Positions 60,296 to 64,000 of a DNA stretch of 64,000 bases are shown in pieces. Source of the stretch: JAJXWB01 sp964634325 (GTDB taxonomy: Bacteria; Pseudomonadota; Alphaproteobacteria; Rhizobiales; Beijerinckiaceae). A program made the translations under genes and the position numbers. The stretch is taken from the NCBI GenBank assembly GCA_964634325.1, contig CAZWJF010000006.1, positions 62,001-126,000 on the forward strand. The letters run 5' to 3'. Numbering within the stretch: position 1 is the first letter of the stretch; each line of letters starts with the position of its first letter. Below the pieces are notes generated by a model, which was not told where the DNA came from, ran no database searches, and saw only the letters and a program-made list of their open reading frames with translations.

Positions 60296-60861
60296 TGCTG
60301 CTTCCTCCCCGTATGTTGCGTCAATGCGCTTGTATTGATCGTTCGCGCGAGTTCGTCGGGAGCAACGCCGTCCCAATCGACGCTGCGCTCGGCGACCAGA
60401 TGCGGCGCGAGCCGTCCGTCGAGCACGAAACTCGTCGGCAGGACGGAGACGCGCCAGGCGCGCGCAGTTGCGCGGTCCCGATCGAGCAGGATCGGAAAGT
60501 CGATGTCGGTCGTCGAAACGAAGCGGCGGACGCGCATGTCGGGCTCGGCCACCGAGATCGCGATCACGCGCACGGAGGGACCGGCCCGCCGCGCCATGCG
60601 GGACAGGGCCGGCAGTTCTTCGCGGCATGGTTCGCACCAGGTCGCGAAAAAATGGACGATGACGATGCCGTCGGGACCGGGTTCCAGACGACGTTTTGCG
60701 CCGGTGGAATCCTCGAGCGCGAACGCCGGCGCAGGTCCGGTCCAGCGCGCGAATTGTGAAAATTCGGCCGCGAACGATTTTGCGCCCAGCGCAAAGATCG
60801 ACAGAAGCGCGAGGCCCAGGAAACTGCCGCCCCGACACGCGGGAGCGATCCGACCATCCAT
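60292..60861 (-). CDS. TlpA-like thioredoxin-fold thiol oxidoreductase
   Basis: A 189-residue exported thiol-disulfide protein. An N-terminal hydrophobic signal or anchor (residues about 13-31) is followed by a TlpA/ResA-type thioredoxin domain with the active site ATWCEPC (Cys 76, Cys 79) and cis-Pro in VSVLPTSFVLDG. It would reduce or isomerise disulfides in the periplasm. First gene of the leftward operon ending with selD, divergent from the formate dehydrogenase gene. Redox protection of periplasmic selenol or cysteines is a possible function. Confidence 0.87.
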   Translation of the reverse strand: MDGRIAPACRGGSFLGLALLSIFALGAKSFAAEFSQFARWTGPAPAFALEDSTGAKRRLEPGPDGIVIVHFFATWCEPCREELPALSRMARRAGPSVRVIAISVAEPDMRVRRFVSTTDIDFPILLDRDRATARAWRVSVLPTSFVLDGRLAPHLVAERSVDWDGVAPDELARTINTSALTQHTGRKQQ

Positions 60862-60930
60862 TGGCGCAAGGCTAGCTCAGGCTGAACGAGCACGTCAAAC
60901 GCGCTATCCGAAGCCTACAGCTAAACAATA

Positions 60931-60945
60931 GTGTGCGGCGCACAC
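60931..60945. promoter_or_regulatory. Palindrome GTGTGC-GGC-GCACAC in selD-operon/fdh divergent region
   Basis: Perfect six-base arms around GGC, 17-31 bases upstream of the -35 element of the formate dehydrogenase promoter. A good place for an activator; it could serve both divergent transcripts. Confidence 0.45.
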
Positions 60946-60961
60946 ATGCAAACTGTTGAAT

Positions 60962-60990
60962 TTGACAGCCATTGAGGCGCCGCTTAGCTT
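60962..60990 (+). promoter_or_regulatory. Sigma-70-type promoter for formate dehydrogenase
   Basis: TTGACA at 60962-60967 is a perfect -35 hexamer. Seventeen bases later TAGCTT (60985-60990) is an acceptable -10. Transcription would start about 60997, leaving a leader of about 95 bases before the start codon. Confidence 0.5.
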
Positions 60991-61091
60991 TTCATCAAGC
61001 TGAAATGTCAGCTACGAGTCGAAGGTCGCGCGGCCCCCAACGAGAGCGACAATCTTAAACTGCCGCGCGCCTTCTGTCGGGAGGGCAACCT

Positions 61092-64000
61092 ATGAATGTC
61101 GAGCTGTCTCGGCGCCAATTCGTGATTGGCGCCGGCGCGGGAACGGCAGGCACAGCGCTCGGAGCGTTTGGTTTTGGCGAGGTCGAACAGGCCTATGCGA
61201 CGACCATTCGGCCGTTCAAGCTGGCGAGCCTGACCGAAACCCGCAATACCTGCACCTATTGCGCCGTTGGCTGCGGCATCATCCTGTATTCCAAGGGCAG
61301 CCTTGCGAACGGCGAGAAGGCGACGATCACCCACATCGAGGGAGATTCGGATCACCCAACCAATCGCGGCACGTTGTGCCCGAAAGGCGCGGCCCTGCTT
61401 GACATGGTCCACTCGGAAAGCCGGCTGACGCAGCCGATGATCCGCAAGCCGGGCTCAGACAAGTTCGAACCGATCAGCTGGGACGTCGCGCTCGACAAGA
61501 TCGCCAAGGCGATGAAGGCCGATCGCGACGCGAATTTCGTCGCCAAGAACAAGGATGGCGTGACCGTCAACCGCTGGCTGACGACAGGCTTCCTTGCTGC
61601 TTCCGCCACCACCAACGAGACCGCTTGGACGACCTACAAGGTTGTCCGCGGCATGGGGATGCTCGCCTTCGACAATCAAGCGCGCGTTTGACACGGCCCA
61701 ACGGTAGCCAGTCTGGCTCCAACATTCGGCCGTGGCGCGATGACCAATTCGTGGACGGACATCAAGAACACAGATCTCGTGCTGGTGATGGGCGGCAATG
61801 CCGCCGAAGCGCATCCTTGCGGGTTCAAATGGGTCACTGAGGCGAAGGCCAATCGTGGCGCGAAACTGATCGTCGTTGATCCGCGGTTCACGCGCACGGC
61901 CGCGGTGTCGGACTACTACTCGCCGATCCGGCAGGGCACGGACATCGCCTTCCTGCTCGGTGTGATCAATTACTGCATCGCCAACGACAAGGTGCAATGG
62001 GACTACGTCAAGGCGTTCACCAATGCGCCCTATGTAGTCAAGGCTGGCTTCGGTTACCAAGACGGCCTGTTTACGGGATACGACGAGGCGCGTCGCGACT
62101 ACGATCGTTCGACGTGGGATTACGAGCTCGGAGCAGACGGTTACGTTCAGTCCGACATCGATAATCCTCGCAGCGTCTGGAACCTGCTGAAGGCGCATGT
62201 CGCGCAGTACACACCCGAATTGGTCGAGCGGATCTGCGGCACGCCGAAGGACAAGTTCCTGAAGATATGCGCCTCGATCGCCGAGACGTCTGCCAAGAAC
62301 AAGACGATGACGTCGATGTATGCGCTCGGCTGGACGCAACATTCGAAGGGCTCGCAGAACATTCGCTGCATGGCGATGCTGCAGCTGATCCTCGGCAATA
62401 TTGGCGTGCGCGGCGGCGGCATGAACGCCCTGCGCGGGCACTCTAATATCCAAGGTCTGACCGACATCGGCCTGATGTCCAATCTGATCCCGGGCTATCT
62501 CACGATACCCAACGAGAAGGAAACGACGTTCGAGCAATACATGTCGACGCGCGCGTTCAAACCGATGCGTCCCAACCAGATGAGCTACTGGCAGAATTAC
62601 AACAAGTTCTTCGTCAGTTTCCTGAAGTCGATGTGGGGCGATGCGGCGACCGCGGAAAACAAGTTCGGTTACGATTGGCTGCCCAAGCTGGACGTGGCGG
62701 GCTACGACGTGTTGCGCGCCTTCGAGTTGATGCACCAGGGCAAGATGAACCTCTACTTCTGTCAGGGGTTCAATCCGCTGCTCGCTTTCCCCAACCGGAA
62801 GAAGCTGACGGAAGCCCTGTCGAAGCTGAAGATGCTGGTCGTCATGGATCCGCTGCAGACGGAGACGGCGCGGTTCTGGGAGAATCACGGCGAGCACAAT
62901 GACGTGCAAACCGCGTCGATCCAGACCGAGGTGATCCAGCTGCCTTCGACCTGCTTTGCGGAGGACACGGGTTCGCTGACCAATTCGGGCCGTCAGCTGC
63001 ACTGGCACTGGGCCGGCGGTACGCCGCCGGGCGAGGCAAGGCACGACACCTGGATCATGGCGAACATCTTCCTGCGCGTACGCGAGCTGTACAAGAAGGA
63101 GGGCGGCGTCGTTCCAGAGCCGATCCTCAATCTCGACTGGCGCTACAAGGAGCCTGAAGAACCTTCGCCGGAGGAACTGGCGAAGGAGCTGAACGGATCG
63201 GTTCTGGCGGATGTGCTCGATCCAAACGACCCCAACAAAAAATTGCTCGAAAAGGGCAAGCAGGTCGTGAGCTTCGCCGCCCTGCGCGACGACGGCTCGA
63301 CGGCCTGCGCGTGCTGGATCTATTCGGGTTGCTGGAACGAGGCGGGCAACAACATGGCCCGCCGCGATCTCAGCGATCCCGACGAAACCGGCGCTTACGC
63401 CAAGTGGGCGTGGTCGTGGCCCGTCAATCGGCGCATTCTCTACAATCGCGCTTCCGCCGACATCGACGGCAAGCCATGGGACGATACGCGCAAGCTGATC
63501 TGGTGGGACGGCGCCAAATGGACGGGGTACGACGTGCCGGACATCGCGCCGACTGCCAAGCCGCAGGACGTTGGTCCGTTCATCATGAACGCCGAAGGCA
63601 CAGCGCGGCTGTTTGCTCGCGCCGGCATGCGCGAGGGGCCGTTCCCGGTTCACTATGAGCCGTTCGAATCGCCGGTCGCCAACGTCGTCGCGCCGAAAAT
63701 TCGCGGCAATCCCGTCGCACGCATTTTCAAGGACGACCTCGCGCAACTCGGCGACAGCAAGGAGTTCCCTTATGCGGCGACCTCCTATCGCCTGACCGAG
63801 CACTTCCACTACTGGACCAAGAACGTCCGCATCAACGCCGCGCTGCAACCGGAATTCTTCGTCGAGATCGGCGAGGAACTGGCCAAGGAGAAGGGCATAA
63901 CGGCGGGCGGCATGGTGCGCGTGTGGTCGAAGCGCGGATCGGTCAAGGCGCGCGCTGTCGTCACCAAGCGCATCAAACCGCTGATGTGCGACGGCAAGAA
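61092..64000 (+). CDS. fdnG: Formate dehydrogenase-N/O-type alpha subunit, selenocysteine-containing (3' end outside window)
   Basis: A molybdopterin formate dehydrogenase catalytic subunit, about 970 residues visible; the frame is open to the window edge and the family is slightly longer. A Tat signal (LSRRQFVIGAG) indicates periplasmic location. The N-terminal [4Fe-4S] site is CTYCAVGCG with the fourth Cys in GTLCPKG. TGA at 61689-61691 (codon 200) lies between NQARV and HGPTVASLAPTFGRG, exactly where selenocysteine sits in FdnG/FdoG, and is followed by a SECIS hairpin, so reading continues. NAAEAHPCGFKW and later AQYTPELVERICGTP are standard. ATG follows GGGAGGGCAACCT. Confidence 0.93.
61689..61725 (+). 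promoter_or_regulatory. Selenocysteine codon and bacterial SECIS element
   Basis: Just after the TGA the RNA can fold into GGTAGCCA-GTC-TGGCTCC (61703-61720): a stem closed by GCCA/TGGC with the GTC-containing loop, matching the E. coli fdnG/fdhF type SelB-binding hairpin in distance and loop. Relative to the E. coli fdnG stem as I recall it (GCAA/TTGC), the A-T pair is replaced by C-G on both sides, a compensatory change. Confidence 0.88.

Noticed and set aside
60862..61091. Possible selC (tRNA-Sec) in the divergent region
   Set aside because: No acceptor-stem pairing, T-loop or CCA end could be found.
61689..61691. Stop codon making the formate dehydrogenase a pseudogene
   Set aside because: The position matches the known selenocysteine site, a SECIS hairpin follows, and selD is next door.
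61455..63848. Long open frame (about 797 codons) on the minus strand across the formate dehydrogenase gene
   Set aside because: The opposite strand encodes a clear formate dehydrogenase with conserved motifs; the minus-strand translation is Arg/His/Val-rich and lacks domains, as expected for a shadow frame in high-GC DNA.

Overview
The window is dense, high-GC, gene-packed DNA whose content points to an alphaproteobacterium of the Hyphomicrobiales (Rhizobiales). It carries the hopanoid/squalene genes hpnBCDE, a rhizobial-type cellulose operon with bcsS and bcsN, tamAB, hypBCDE, GcvA-like and IclR regulators, and a selenocysteine-containing formate dehydrogenase with selD. Genus is inference only. 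No rRNA, tRNA, CRISPR, insertion sequence or prophage was seen. No gene-free stretch exceeds about 230 bases.

Layout. 1-3867: hpnB (cut by the window edge), hpnC, hpnD, hpnE in one overlapping chain that makes squalene from farnesyl diphosphate. 3871-18132: a CoA-linked catabolic region with two acyl-CoA ligases, a CoA-transferase, a MaoC hydratase, three acyl-CoA dehydrogenases, an enoyl-CoA hydratase, two oxidoreductases, an IclR regulator and an unassigned membrane protein. It looks like breakdown of an unusual carboxylic acid whose identity the sequence does not reveal. 18272-29273: cellulose synthesis and export (bcsS, bcsA, bcsB, bcsZ, a TPR protein, bcsN) ending in a strong terminator. 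29396-30325: a small unknown gene and a Nudix hydrolase. 30521-34023: hypBCDE for [NiFe]-hydrogenase cofactor assembly. 34052-40311: tamA-tamB for outer-membrane assembly.

40417-48268 is the first candidate for something new. A TetR gene faces an eight-gene same-strand cluster: OsmC-like protein, acyl-CoA-dehydrogenase-fold flavoprotein, tandem-rhodanese sulfurtransferase, DsbA/kappa-GST-like protein, a nitrate/cyanate-type ABC importer (three genes) and cyanase. Two sigma-54 (-24/-12) promoter-like sites precede the first gene and the importer genes, as expected for nitrogen control. I infer import and breakdown of a sulfur-containing cyanate precursor (thiocyanate-like or an organic relative) to ammonia.

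48300-53215 holds an alpha/beta-hydrolase lipoprotein and a four-gene operon (SDR, split transketolase, beta-hydroxyacid dehydrogenase) of unknown sugar substrate, with a divergent LysR gene. 54270-58066 is the second candidate: an orphan three-gene cassette of ATP-grasp ligase, stand-alone NRPS-type condensation domain and GNAT-like transferase, suggestive of a small ligated or acylated product.

58118-64000: a leftward tlpA-transglutaminase-selD operon diverges from the formate dehydrogenase alpha-subunit gene, which has an in-frame TGA (selenocysteine) followed by a clear SECIS hairpin and runs off the right edge. SelD makes the selenium donor needed to decode that TGA, so the two transcripts are functionally linked.
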